Of a stretch of DNA of 64,000 bases, positions 7,768 through 16,000 are shown piece by piece. Made by a program: the position numbers and the translations under genes. The DNA is taken from NCBI GenBank assembly GCA_018268715.1, contig JAFDVZ010000005.1, positions 186,001 through 250,000 on the forward strand. The letters run 5' to 3'. Origin of the DNA: Acidobacteriota bacterium (lineage in GTDB: Bacteria; Acidobacteriota; Terriglobia; Bryobacterales; Bryobacteraceae). Each line of letters starts with the position of its first letter. Positions within the stretch are counted from its first letter, which is position 1. The notes beneath the pieces are model-generated. The model saw nothing but the letters and a program-made list of their open reading frames with translations, had not been told where the DNA came from and did no database searches.

Positions 7768-8826
7768 CTACTTGCCGCCGTGGGGGCTTGATTGGTAGTG
7801 CTCCTTGAGCAGGTCGCGGCCCCAGTCGCCCTGGAAGTCGCGCCACACCGAGTGGATATGGTTGGCGCCGTTCTGGGTGTTGTCGTACTCGATCAGGAAC
7901 GTCGGGCTCTGCACGCGATAGTAGTGCGGACCGCCGCGGAATTCGCTGCCGGCCCAGGCGAAGTACAGGTCGGCGCCGGCCTTGCGCACCTGCTCGGAGC
8001 GGACCGCGGCCACGTCGTCGGGGAACTGGCCGATGTACTCGTCGATCAGTTCGGTGAGGAGCTGGCGCTCCTGCGGGGTCATCTTCGAAGCCGGCAGACC
8101 GCTGGGCTGGCCCTTGAGGGCGGCCTGGCGAGAGGCCTCGGTGAGGATGTCGCCGTAGGCCTTGGGGTCGACGATCGCCACCGACTTCTGCTCGGGCGTC
8201 ATGGCGACGAGAAGGTCGCGGCCCAGGTCCTCTTCGCGGGCGAGCACGCGCAGGCCCTTGCGGGGGCCCTGGCGGACCTCGGCGGGATTGGCGCCGAAGA
8301 AACTGGGGGCGGCGATCAGCTTGCCGTTGACGATGGTGAAGTGGAGGCTGATGTGGTGGCCTTCGACGCGATAGCCCCAGGTTCCGGTCTCGGAGGGCTC
8401 GCCGAAGATGGTGAAGTGGTAGTTTTCTGGGTTGCGGCGTTCGCCGTCGTCGCCTTCCATCTGCCGCAGCACGTCCTCGAGGCTCATGATGGTGGTCGCC
8501 TTGAGGTAGCCGCGCTGGCTCAGGCCGGCGGCGAGCAGGGCGTGCGCCAGGTGCTTCTGGTAGGGCGCCATTTCGCGGAACATCAGGCCCTTGCGGGGGG
8601 ATTTTTCCCGCTGGGCGAAGTCGCGGTCCGGGATGTAGTGCCAGTGGAAGCGGTCGTCATCCTCAAAGCGGAGCTGCGCTTTGGCGCGCTGTTCGGGCGA
8701 CAGGGTCACGAGGAAGTTCTTCGCCGTGTCCGTGATGATCGCCACCGAGTGGATGCGGTAATACGCCGAAGTCAGCAGGACCAAGCCCATACCTGCGATC
8801 AACAGCCTCCATCGACCTGGATTCAA
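7768..8826 (-). CDS. DUF3500-domain protein, membrane-anchored or secreted
   Basis: 352 residues. An N-terminal hydrophobic stretch (about residues 8-21, LLIAGMGLVLLTSAYY) is a signal peptide or anchor. The body matches the DUF3500 family: a LSPEQRAKAQLRFEDDDRFHWHYIP opening, GTWGYRVEGHHISLHFTIVNG in the middle, FFGANPAEVR, and the C-terminal YYRVQSPTFLIEYDNTQNGANHIHSVWRD with many His residues. DUF3500 proteins are common in Acidobacteriota and Planctomycetes and have no established function; the conserved His/Asp/Asn residues hint at a metal-dependent activity. It is divergent from the nucleoside hydrolase gene, 72 bases away. Confidence 0.85.
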   Translation of the reverse strand: MNPGRWRLLIAGMGLVLLTSAYYRIHSVAIITDTAKNFLVTLSPEQRAKAQLRFEDDDRFHWHYIPDRDFAQREKSPRKGLMFREMAPYQKHLAHALLAAGLSQRGYLKATTIMSLEDVLRQMEGDDGERRNPENYHFTIFGEPSETGTWGYRVEGHHISLHFTIVNGKLIAAPSFFGANPAEVRQGPRKGLRVLAREEDLGRDLLVAMTPEQKSVAIVDPKAYGDILTEASRQAALKGQPSGLPASKMTPQERQLLTELIDEYIGQFPDDVAAVRSEQVRKAGADLYFAWAGSEFRGGPHYYRVQSPTFLIEYDNTQNGANHIHSVWRDFQGDWGRDLLKEHYQSSPHGGK

Positions 8827-8898
8827 AGTGGGTCCCTCCCAGATGGGGACAAGTGTACCATCCCCCGCCGCCGTGATAGCATCGGCGACGTGAAATCC

Positions 8899-9858
8899 AT
8901 GTTCCGGAAGCTCGTTCTACTTTTCGCTTTTTCGCTGGTTGCGTTCGCGCAGAAGCCGGTTCCGATTGTTTTCGACACCGATATCGGCGACGACATCGAC
9001 GACGCGCTGGCGCTCGCGCTGGCGCTGCAGTCGCCTGAACTGGACGTGCGCGCCATTACGACGGTGATCGACGACGTCGAGCTTCGCACGCGGCTCGCCT
9101 GGAAGCAGTTGGGCATCTACGGCCGCCGCGACATTCCGCTGGGGACCGGGGCGTCGGAACCGCTGCTCGACGCGGTGCGGAACAATCGCAGCCGGCAGTA
9201 TGAGGTTCTTACGGCGGCCGATGAGTTTCCGGCGGCGGCGCGGAAGTCCGGGGCCCAGTTGATTGTCGACACGGTGATGGGGTCGGCCGAGAAGATCACG
9301 CTGGTTCCCGTCGGGCCACTGACGAATATCGCTCTGGCGCTGCGGCTGGAGCCCCGCATCAAGACGAAGATCGACAGGATCGTGCTGATGGGCGGCGCCT
9401 TCTTCCCGCCCCGCGCCGAGTACAACATCCTGCGCGATCGCGTGGCGGCGGAGATCGTGTTCCAGAGTGGGATTCCGATTGTCGCCGTGGGTCTCGATGT
9501 GACCGAGAAGTGCAAACTGCAGGGGGCCGATTTCGACAAGCTGCGGGCGGCGAAGAATCCGGCGTCGCAGTTCATTGTGCGGTTGATCGAACTGTGGCAG
9601 AACGGGCGGGCCACGCAGTATCCGACGCTGCACGATCCGCTGGCGATGGCCACGGCCATCCGCGCGTCGCTGATCGAACCTCGGGCGGGCGAGGTCCATG
9701 TGGAAACGGCGAGTCCACTGACGTTCGGAATGACGGTGTTCACGCCGGCCGACCGGGTGAAGGGGCCCGTGACAACCAGCGTCGCCCGCAACGTGAATGT
9801 CCGGGAGTTTCTCGATCTGTTCGTCGAGCGGTTGGCGAAGCCGCCTCGCGGCCGTTGA
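8899..9858 (+). CDS. Nucleoside hydrolase (inosine-uridine preferring family), secreted
   Basis: 319 residues from the ATG at 8899 (a GTG three codons upstream is possible). A signal peptide MFRKLVLLFAFSLVAFAQ is followed directly by the family N-terminal calcium-binding Asp cluster in VFDTDIGDDIDDALAL. The conserved VPVGPLTNIALAL, RIVLMGGA and late LHDPLAMATAI segments are present; the His/Asp of the latter helps bind the ribose and Ca2+. These enzymes hydrolyse ribonucleosides to base and ribose. Export suggests scavenging of external nucleosides. The long open frame before this start is a shadow of the DUF3500 gene on the opposite strand. Confidence 0.92.
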   Translation: MFRKLVLLFAFSLVAFAQKPVPIVFDTDIGDDIDDALALALALQSPELDVRAITTVIDDVELRTRLAWKQLGIYGRRDIPLGTGASEPLLDAVRNNRSRQYEVLTAADEFPAAARKSGAQLIVDTVMGSAEKITLVPVGPLTNIALALRLEPRIKTKIDRIVLMGGAFFPPRAEYNILRDRVAAEIVFQSGIPIVAVGLDVTEKCKLQGADFDKLRAAKNPASQFIVRLIELWQNGRATQYPTLHDPLAMATAIRASLIEPRAGEVHVETASPLTFGMTVFTPADRVKGPVTTSVARNVNVREFLDLFVERLAKPPRGR

Positions 9859-9881
9859 CCGGCGCGCGGCGGGGCCGGCGC

Positions 9882-11255
9882 TCATGAGTCCAGGGTACGG
9901 CCCTGGCGCTCCGGCCACGCGATCGTTTCGAGGATCCGGCGGAGCCGCTCGCCCTTGGCCGGATTCACCATCTCGACGTAGCCGACGCGGCCTTCCAGGT
10001 GCGCCCGGAAATCCGCTTCGCCCGCGCGGTTCTGCCCCTGGGGTCCACGTCGCGCGCAGTTGACCAGAATCGCCTCCAGCCGTTCGAGATCGCGGCGCGG
10101 CAGGTTCGGCCTGTCGTTCACCACCAGTCCGGCCAGGCGCTGGCGCGCGCCCTGGCCGCGGATGCGCGTCTTGCGGTGGTTGACGGCGAACCCTTCCTCG
10201 AGCGCGACGGCCGCGGCGTGGGCGGCGAATCGATGAACGCCGCGCGCGAACTCCAGGTCGCCCGAGAACGCGAGGTCGTCGGCGTACCGGGTGTAGACGG
10301 CGCCGGCTGAACGCGCCAGTCCCGCCAGTCGGCAGTCCAGACGGTAGGCCATGGCGTTGGCGAGAGCGGGCGATGTCGGCGCTCCCTGCGGCAGGTGGGG
10401 CCTGGCGTATAGGGTGCGCGCGGCGGACCATTCCTCCGCGCCGAGCCACGCCGGACAGTCGCGCCAGAACGCGCGCGGGGTTGCGGTGGTGCACAGGCCG
10501 GCCAGCAGACCGGCGGCCGCTTCGGGATAGCCGAGCGTACGAAACAGGGCCTCGACGCGGGCCGCGGGTGAGGCGGGGAAGAAGTCCGCCAGATCGAGCC
10601 GCAGCAGCATCCGGCGCCTGGCGTGAGGCTCGGCGAAGGTCACAATCGAACGCCCCTGGACGAATCCGTGGGCGGCCGGATGCGGCGGCACTCGGTCGAG
10701 GATCCCTTCAAGAATCCGCCGTTGCACGGCCTTGAGGCGGGGCTTGGGCGCCTCGGTCAGCCGCGCGCCGCCCGTGCGTTTGGCGAGCAGGCGAAGCCGG
10801 TAGTGGCGGAGTTGCTCGGACGCGTTGGCGCGGCCGCAGAGATCCTTCCTGTCGGCGAACCAGTCGAGTTCGTCCACGGTGACGCCGAGCCACTCCGCCA
10901 ACGCGCCGGCGGTCTCGATGACCGGCAGATCCCAGGCCAGCGCCGCCTCCACCGGCAACATACGCTGGGGCTCGGCGAGCCACTCCGCGATGCGGATCCG
11001 GCCGCCGTAGGCATGGAGGGCCTCCGAAAATCCGGCGTCTCGCGCAAGAAAGCGAACGACGTCCCGGTGGCGGGGCCGGACCGCGTCGCCGAACCTGCCG
11101 GCGAAGCGGCGAGCCAGGGGGCCGAGCCATCGCCAGCGACGTCCAAGCGTGCGTTCAGCGCGCGAGCGTGCGGCGGGGTAGGCGGGTTCACCGGCGAGCA
11201 GGCTGCGCGCCAGGACGCTCAGGATGGCTGCGCGAGACATAGTCTGGCGAGACAC
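9882..11255 (-). CDS. Retron reverse transcriptase, Mx162-like
   Basis: 457 residues. The polymerase occupies about residues 175-440: RT motif with FVQGRSIVTFAEPH (198-211), motif A LRLDLADFFP with Asp221, LPQGAPTSPALANAMAYRLD (288-307), catalytic YADD at 324-327 in YTRYADDLAFSGD, and a GLVVNDRPNLPR thumb segment (376-388). The spacing and wording resemble myxobacterial retron RTs of the Mx162/Sa163 type, which also carry an N-terminal extension of about 170 residues, as seen here. The retron region-X element is represented by PAAHGFV (His196); the region-Y VTG motif reads LAG (375-377). Unlike group II intron RTs there is no maturase or HNH domain. The candidate msr-msd RNA lies 17 bases upstream. 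An alternative start is the ATG at 11240. Confidence 0.93.
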   Translation of the reverse strand: MSRQTMSRAAILSVLARSLLAGEPAYPAARSRAERTLGRRWRWLGPLARRFAGRFGDAVRPRHRDVVRFLARDAGFSEALHAYGGRIRIAEWLAEPQRMLPVEAALAWDLPVIETAGALAEWLGVTVDELDWFADRKDLCGRANASEQLRHYRLRLLAKRTGGARLTEAPKPRLKAVQRRILEGILDRVPPHPAAHGFVQGRSIVTFAEPHARRRMLLRLDLADFFPASPAARVEALFRTLGYPEAAAGLLAGLCTTATPRAFWRDCPAWLGAEEWSAARTLYARPHLPQGAPTSPALANAMAYRLDCRLAGLARSAGAVYTRYADDLAFSGDLEFARGVHRFAAHAAAVALEEGFAVNHRKTRIRGQGARQRLAGLVVNDRPNLPRRDLERLEAILVNCARRGPQGQNRAGEADFRAHLEGRVGYVEMVNPAKGERLRRILETIAWPERQGRTLDS

Positions 11256-11272
11256 GCCTTTCGGGCGGTGAC

Positions 11273-11286
11273 GGGGCGGGCTCCAA
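11273..11286 (-). repeat. Retron inverted repeat a2
   Basis: Minus-strand TTGGAGCCCGCCCC, complementary to a1 at 11421-11435 apart from one bulge and one wobble pair. Such a1/a2 pairing holds the 5' and 3' ends of the retron transcript together and positions the priming guanosine. Confidence 0.75.
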
Positions 11287-11420
11287 CGTGTCTGACGGAT
11301 GCGTGAGCTGATCCGCGCGGAGCGCGGCGGGCCTCACGCGACGAAATGCGAACTCAAACCTCTCCCCCGGGGTATCCCCGGAGAGGCGTAACCGAACCCG
11401 AAAGCCCGATGCCGCCTAGC

Positions 11421-11435
11421 TTGAAGCCCCGCCCC
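11421..11435 (-). repeat. Retron inverted repeat a1
   Basis: Minus-strand GGGGCGGGGCTTCAA, directly followed by the AGC context whose G (11420) is the likely branch point. It pairs with a2 at 11273-11286. Confidence 0.75.
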
Positions 11436-11441
11436 ACGGTC

Positions 11442-11449
11442 ATGATACC
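11442..11449 (-). promoter_or_regulatory. Extended -10 promoter for the retron RNA
   Basis: On the minus strand TG-G-TATCAT places a TATCAT -10 box at 11447-11442 with an upstream TG (extended -10). The predicted start is about seven bases downstream, at the first bases of a1. No good -35 is visible at the usual spacing, which is acceptable for extended -10 promoters. Confidence 0.45.
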
Positions 11450-11457
11450 AGGGGCGG

Positions 11458-11937
11458 CTAGCCGATCTGGCGTTGGATGAATTCCCAGAAGTGCCAGTGC
11501 TTGCCGGGGCACCGCGGCCAGGGGGCGAAGCCGAGCGTTTTGGACTTACGGTCCACCCAGATGCCGAACGGTTCGTTCTTGGGGATTTCGATGGTCATGA
11601 CGACGCCGTCGCCGCAGGAATCCACCACCGGAATTTTCGCCGCCTGGAAGTTGGCGTAGACGCCCTTGGGACCCCAGTCCTCCATGAACTTTTCGAACTT
11701 GTAGTCCCGGCAGGGGGCCTCGGGCGTGCAGCCCCAGGTTCGGTAGGCGGTGGGGAAGTCTCCGGACTTCAACTGGGCGAAGAAGCGGCTGACGGTGCGC
11801 TTTTCCGCCAGGTTGTGAAGGACCAGGAACAGGACCAGCGCAACCATCGCCGCGCCGCCCACGATCAGGACGACGCGTTTGGTCACCTTTTCTCTTTTTT
11901 GATCCGAAGCGCCGTAGGAATCGAGATAACCGGCCAT
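11458..11937 (-). CDS. Small single-pass membrane protein of unknown function
   Basis: 159 residues. A charged N-terminus (residues 1-23) precedes one membrane helix at about 24-45 (VVLIVGGAAMVALVLFLVLH), leaving a C-terminal domain outside the cytoplasm. That domain has FFAQLKSGDFPTAYRTWGC, resembling DUF4878/NTF2-like folds in its opening, and four Cys (CTPEAPC, CGDG, RCPG). I do not recognise a named family. It lies 22 bases upstream of the retron a1 repeat on the same strand. It could be an ordinary lineage gene that merely borders the retron, or a membrane partner; the soluble domain looks like a housekeeping-type protein, so I favour the first. The C-terminal stop abuts the predicted retron promoter. 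Confidence 0.7.
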   Translation of the reverse strand: MAGYLDSYGASDQKREKVTKRVVLIVGGAAMVALVLFLVLHNLAEKRTVSRFFAQLKSGDFPTAYRTWGCTPEAPCRDYKFEKFMEDWGPKGVYANFQAAKIPVVDSCGDGVVMTIEIPKNEPFGIWVDRKSKTLGFAPWPRCPGKHWHFWEFIQRQIG

Positions 11938-11987
11938 GGCAGGGTGTAGTCCAGGCGCCGGACCTTCCCGCCCGGCGCCCGCTGCGG

Positions 11988-12506
11988 TTATTTTACAGGA
12001 TAGGCGGCGTCGAACGCCTTGATGGCGTCGGCGGTGATTTCCATGGCGGGTTTGAAGTACACCGTGTTGGTGACGTCCACCACCATGTCGAAGCCGCGCT
12101 CTTCGGCGATCTTCTTCACGACTTCGCTCATGCGCTGGCCGGCCTTCTGCAGGATTTCATTGCGCTCGCGGTCGACCTCAGTTTGCAGATCCTCGCCCAC
12201 GCGCTGGTATTCGCGCTGGCGGCGCTGGCCGCGGGCGGTCAGCTCCTGCTCGGCCTGCGGATTCAGCTTGCCGCTTTGCAGTTGCGCCTGAATGTCCTGC
12301 AACTCCTTCTGCAGCTTCTCAAGTTCGCTGGTGCGGGGCTTGAATTTGGCTTCCAGGTCGCCCTGCGCCTTCTTGATCTCCGCGGTTTCGATGATGGCGC
12401 GCTGCACGTTGATGATGGCCACCTTGACCTGGGCCGCGGCGGCGCCGGCCGAGAGAACGCCCGCGCAGACGATCATTAGAGCGCGAGCCATGAATGAACT
12501 GAACAT
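11988..12506 (-). CDS. OmpH/Skp-family periplasmic chaperone
   Basis: 172 residues. A signal peptide ends near AAAAQ (about residue 25), followed by VKVAIINVQRAI, the conserved start of the Skp/OmpH family. The middle (about residues 45-125) is rich in Lys, Glu and Gln with heptad-like spacing and forms the long coiled-coil tentacles. The C-terminus returns to the core with AEERGFDMVVDVTNTVYFKPAMEITADAI, the usual final strand and helix (cf. YxxxxxDITxEVI). It would hold unfolded outer-membrane proteins in the periplasm, in keeping with the several beta-barrel proteins encoded nearby. It lies downstream of groES, 44 bases away, on the same strand. Confidence 0.93.
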   Translation of the reverse strand: MFSSFMARALMIVCAGVLSAGAAAAQVKVAIINVQRAIIETAEIKKAQGDLEAKFKPRTSELEKLQKELQDIQAQLQSGKLNPQAEQELTARGQRRQREYQRVGEDLQTEVDRERNEILQKAGQRMSEVVKKIAEERGFDMVVDVTNTVYFKPAMEITADAIKAFDAAYPVK

Positions 12507-12550
12507 GTGCTTCCTGAACCTTTCCGAATAGTGTGCGTAGTCCTGGCGGC

Positions 12551-12838
12551 TCAGCCGATTACCGCGAGGATCTCGTCCTCGCGCAGGATCAGATATTCTT
12601 CGCCGTCGAGTTTGATGTCGGAACCCGAATACTTACCGAACAGCACTCTGTCGCCCGCCTTCACGGCCACTTCCGCGCGTTCGCCGCTGTCGAGGCGCTT
12701 GCCGGCTCCCGCCGCCACCACCTCTGCCTCCTGCGGTTTTTCCTTCGCGGTGTCGGGAATATACAGGCCTCCGCGCATCTGTTCCATGGATTCGACGCGA
12801 CGGACCAGCACTCGGTCATGAAGCGGACGAAGATTCAT
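12551..12838 (-). CDS. groES: Co-chaperonin GroES
   Basis: 95 residues, the normal length. The N-terminus [41 protein letters not shown] matches the family, including the mobile loop (MRGGLYIPD) that docks on GroEL and the roof segment after [11 protein letters not shown]. The C-terminus [18 protein letters not shown] is typical. GroES caps the GroEL folding chamber in the cytoplasm. No groEL lies next to it here: downstream on the same strand is skp, and upstream is the divergent sedolisin gene. No CIRCE element is visible upstream, so control by HrcA is not supported. Confidence 0.97.
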   Translation of the reverse strand: MNLRPLHDRVLVRRVESMEQMRGGLYIPDTAKEKPQEAEVVAAGAGKRLDSGERAEVAVKAGDRVLFGKYSGSDIKLDGEEYLILREDEILAVIG

Positions 12839-12877
12839 CGTTTGTTCTCCCTAAAGCGACTGTTGTTCGGGTTGACG

Positions 12878-12890
12878 CCACCTCAGGTGG
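12878..12890. promoter_or_regulatory. Palindrome in the groES leader
   Basis: CCACCT-C-AGGTGG, a 13-base near-perfect palindrome about 40 bases before the groES start and downstream of a possible -10 (minus-strand TTATAAT at 12920-12914). It sits where an operator would act, but no known heat-shock operator matches it. Confidence 0.3.
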
Positions 12891-12913
12891 GACACACGAA
12901 TGACGTCCTCCCG

Positions 12914-12920
12914 ATTATAA
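12914..12920 (-). promoter_or_regulatory. Possible -10 box for groES
   Basis: Minus-strand TTATAAT, a near-consensus -10 in an otherwise GC-rich region, 76 bases before the groES start codon. No clear -35 hexamer is found at 16-18 bases. Confidence 0.4.
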
Positions 12921-13061
12921 CGCGCTCCGCCCCCGGCTCTAGTCCCAGCGCTTGGTCCGCTGGCTAGGCCCCGAGTCGGCTCCGGGCTACGGCAAATTGT
13001 CCCTTTCCTAGGGCGGATTGCGGCCAATATGTCCCACACCCCCGCCGATGAGGGGAGAAGA

Positions 13062-16000
13062 ATGAGACTGCATCCCAGGCGTTCGCTCCAGCTCGCCCTA
13101 CTAGTGACTTTGCTGGTCTGCTTGACACTCCCGATTGCCGCGCAATCCAACCGCTCTTATACCTCTTCCTCGTTCAATGGCAATCGAACCGTAGATCGCA
13201 TCTCCGGCGCTGTCGATGCGGCGCGGACCGTGGCGGTCCGGGGCAACGTTCATCCTTTGGCGCGCGCCGAACATGACATCGGGGCGGTGGCGCCGAACCG
13301 TCGGCTGGACCGGATGGTGCTGGCGCTTCGGCCGAGCGCCGACCAAGAGGCCGAACTCGAGGCGCTGCTCGAGGCCCAGCAGGATCCTTCGTCGCCCGAT
13401 TTCCGGCGCTGGCTGACGCCCGAGGAGTTCGGACAGCGTTTCGGAGTTTCACGGAACGACCTGCGTCAGTTGGTCGACTGGCTGTCGGGGCAGGGCTTCG
13501 AAGTGGAGCCGCTTCCGGCGGGCGGCCGGCTGATCGTGTTCAGCGGCGCCGCCGAGCAGGTGGAGGCCGCCTTCAGCGTCCGCATGCGCCGGTATCGCAT
13601 TCACGGCGAGGAGCACATCGCCAACGAGGGCGATCCGCGGATTCCCGAAGCGCTGGCCGCGGTCGTCGGCGGGTTCGTTTCGTTAAACGACTTCCGCTCG
13701 GCCCCGCAACATGTCGCCATGGCGTCCGGGATTGTTCCCGAGTACTCGGCCGGCTCGAGCCACTACCTCTCTCCGGCCGACTACGCGACGATTTACGGGC
13801 TGACGCCACTGTTCACCGGCTCGTTCGACGGCAGCGGTCAAACCATCGCGGTGATCGGACGCACCAACATCAACAAGAGCGACGTTGCGAGTTTTCGCTC
13901 GCGCTTCGGATTGCCCGCCGGCGATCCGACGATTGTGCTCGCGGGTGCGGACCCGGGCGTGATTTCGGGCGGCGAGCAGATGGAGGCGACGCTCGACGTA
14001 CAGTGGGCCGGCGCCACCGCTCCCAAGGCCGCGGTGAAGCTGGTCGTGTCGGGTTCGACGTCTTCAAGCGATGGCATCACGCTTTCGGCGCAATATGCGG
14101 TGAACAACAACGTGGCGCCCATTATCACGCTCAGCTTCGGGCTCTGTGAGGCCTCCATGGGCCGCTCCGGCTCGACGTTCTGGAACAGCCTCTGGCAGCA
14201 GGCAGCGGCGCAGGGGCAGACCGTGCTGGTGGCTTCGGGCGACAGCGGCGCCGCCGGTTGCGATTCCCCATCCTCTTCCACCGCCGTTTCCGGCGCCGGC
14301 GTGAACGCCCTCTGCTCATCTCCCTACAGCACGTGCGTGGGCGGCACGCAGTTCCAGGACACGGCCAACCCTTCGCTTTTCTGGTCGTCGTCGAACGCCT
14401 CCACCTACGGGTCGGCGCTTGCCTACATCCCCGAAGCGGCGTGGAACGAAACCGCCTCGGGAGGATTGTGGGCGACCGGCGGCGGAGCGAGCATCTTCTT
14501 CTCGAAACCGTCCTGGCAATCCGCGCCTGGTGTTCCGGCCGACGGGAAACGCGATGTGCCGGATGTTTCACTGACGGCGGCGGGGCACGATGGCTATCTG
14601 ATTGTTATGAACGGCAGCCTGGGTGTAGTCGGAGGCACCTCCGCCGCAACGCCGGCGCTGGCGGGAATCCTGTCGATTGTCGCGCAGAAGGCGAACGCGC
14701 GATTGGGCAACGCCAATCCGTCCTTCTATGCGCTGGCGACGCGCCAAGCCTCCGGCGGGGCCAGCGTGTTTCATGACGTTGTTTCGGGGACGAACGGCGT
14801 ACCCGGGGTCACCGGTTTCAGCGCCGGCGCGGGCTACGACCTGGCCACCGGACTCGGCTCCGTGGATGCGTTCCAGTTGGCGAGCCACTGGAGCGAGGGC
14901 TCCACGGCAACGCCCGGCTTCACGTTGAGCGCCGCGCCAACGTCCGTGACGGCCGCGAAGGGCTCGTCCGGAACCGCCGCGGTGAGCGTCACCGCGACCG
15001 GCGGATTCTCCACGGCGGTAGTGCTGACCGCTTCCGGAGCGCCGTCCGGCGTGACTGCGAGCTTTTCGAACTCGACCGTCGCGAGCGCATCCGGAACCGC
15101 GACGCTGACGCTGGCCGCCAGCGCGCAGGCGACGCCCGGGACCTATCCGATCACCGTCACCGGAACGGGGGGGTCGACCGTGCGCACCAGTTCGGTCTCG
15201 CTTGTCATTCCCCAGCCTTGCACCTACGCGCTGGATCCGGCTTCGGCCAGCGTTGGGGCGGGAGCGGCCACGTTCACCGTGAAGGTGACGACGGGCGCGG
15301 GCTGCGCCTGGACCGCTTCGACTTCCACCGGCTGGATCACACTGGCTAGCGCTTCGTCCGGATCGGGCGCCGGGACGTTCAGCTACTCGGTGGCCGCAAA
15401 TACCTCGGGGGCCACGCGAACCGGCACGGCCACCATCGGCGGGCAGACGCTGACGGTGACGCAGTCCGGCGCGTCGTGCTCCTATTCGGTGAGTCCGACC
15501 GCGGTGCGCGCCGGCGCTTCGCCGGGTTCCTACACCGTTCAGGTGACGGCCGCCTCGGGTTGTCCGTGGACGGCTTCGACGGCGACGTCCTGGATCGGAG
15601 TTTCGACTTCGACGGCTTCGCCCAGCGGTTCAGGAAGCGTCGCGATCGCGGTCGCCTCAAATACCGCATCGAGTTCCCGCACCGGGTCGCTGTCGGTGGC
15701 CGGGCAGACAGTTTCGGTAACGCAGGAAGCGGCGCCCACGTTCTCGCTGAGCGCGAACTCCGCCAGCCTGCCCGCCACCGCTTCCACCGGAAGCGTTACG
15801 GTCACGGCGCCGTCGCAGAGCACCTCCTGGACCGCGGCTTCGAACGCCGCGTGGCTGACCATCACGGCGGGAGCCTCCGGGACCGGCAGCCGCACGGTCG
15901 GCTTCGCGGCCACGGCGAATTCGTCGTCGAGCGCGCGGACCGCTGTCATCAGCATCGCGAACCTGACGTTCAACGTCGTGCAGGCCGCGGCGGCGTGCAG

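Larger units (their letters stand above)
11273..11435 (-). ncRNA. Candidate retron msr-msd RNA
   Basis: Read on the minus strand this segment has the parts expected of a retron RNA. Repeat a1 (11435-11421, GGGGCGGGGCTTCAA) pairs with a2 (11286-11273, TTGGAGCCCGCCCC) over 14 pairs with one bulged G and one G-U. The base right after a1 is the G of an AGC (11420), the place of the 2'-branching guanosine. An msr-like hairpin follows at 11386-11359 (CCTCTCC...GGAGAGG with an inner GGGG/CCCC stem), then a long msd-like hairpin at 11339-11301 (GCGTGAG/CTCACGC outer stem, CCGCGC/GCGCGG inner stem, TCC loop). The RT start codon is 17 bases after a2. Exact msDNA ends cannot be set from sequence alone. 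Confidence 0.8.

Noticed and set aside
7792-8898. Plus-strand open frame ahead of the nucleoside hydrolase
   Set aside because: It lies opposite the DUF3500 gene and has a composition with no domain; the hydrolase starts at its own signal peptide at 8899.
8917-10494. 525-residue minus-strand frame crossing the nucleoside hydrolase and retron RT
   Set aside because: It crosses two well-supported genes, and its translation is Arg/Pro-rich with no motif.
9882-11255. Group II intron or diversity-generating retroelement as the source of the RT
   Set aside because: No maturase/HNH domain, no domain V-like RNA, and no template/variable repeat pair; the retron RNA features fit better.
12839-12960. 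CIRCE element upstream of groES
   Set aside because: No TTAGCACTC-type repeat is present; the only palindrome is CCACCT-C-AGGTGG.
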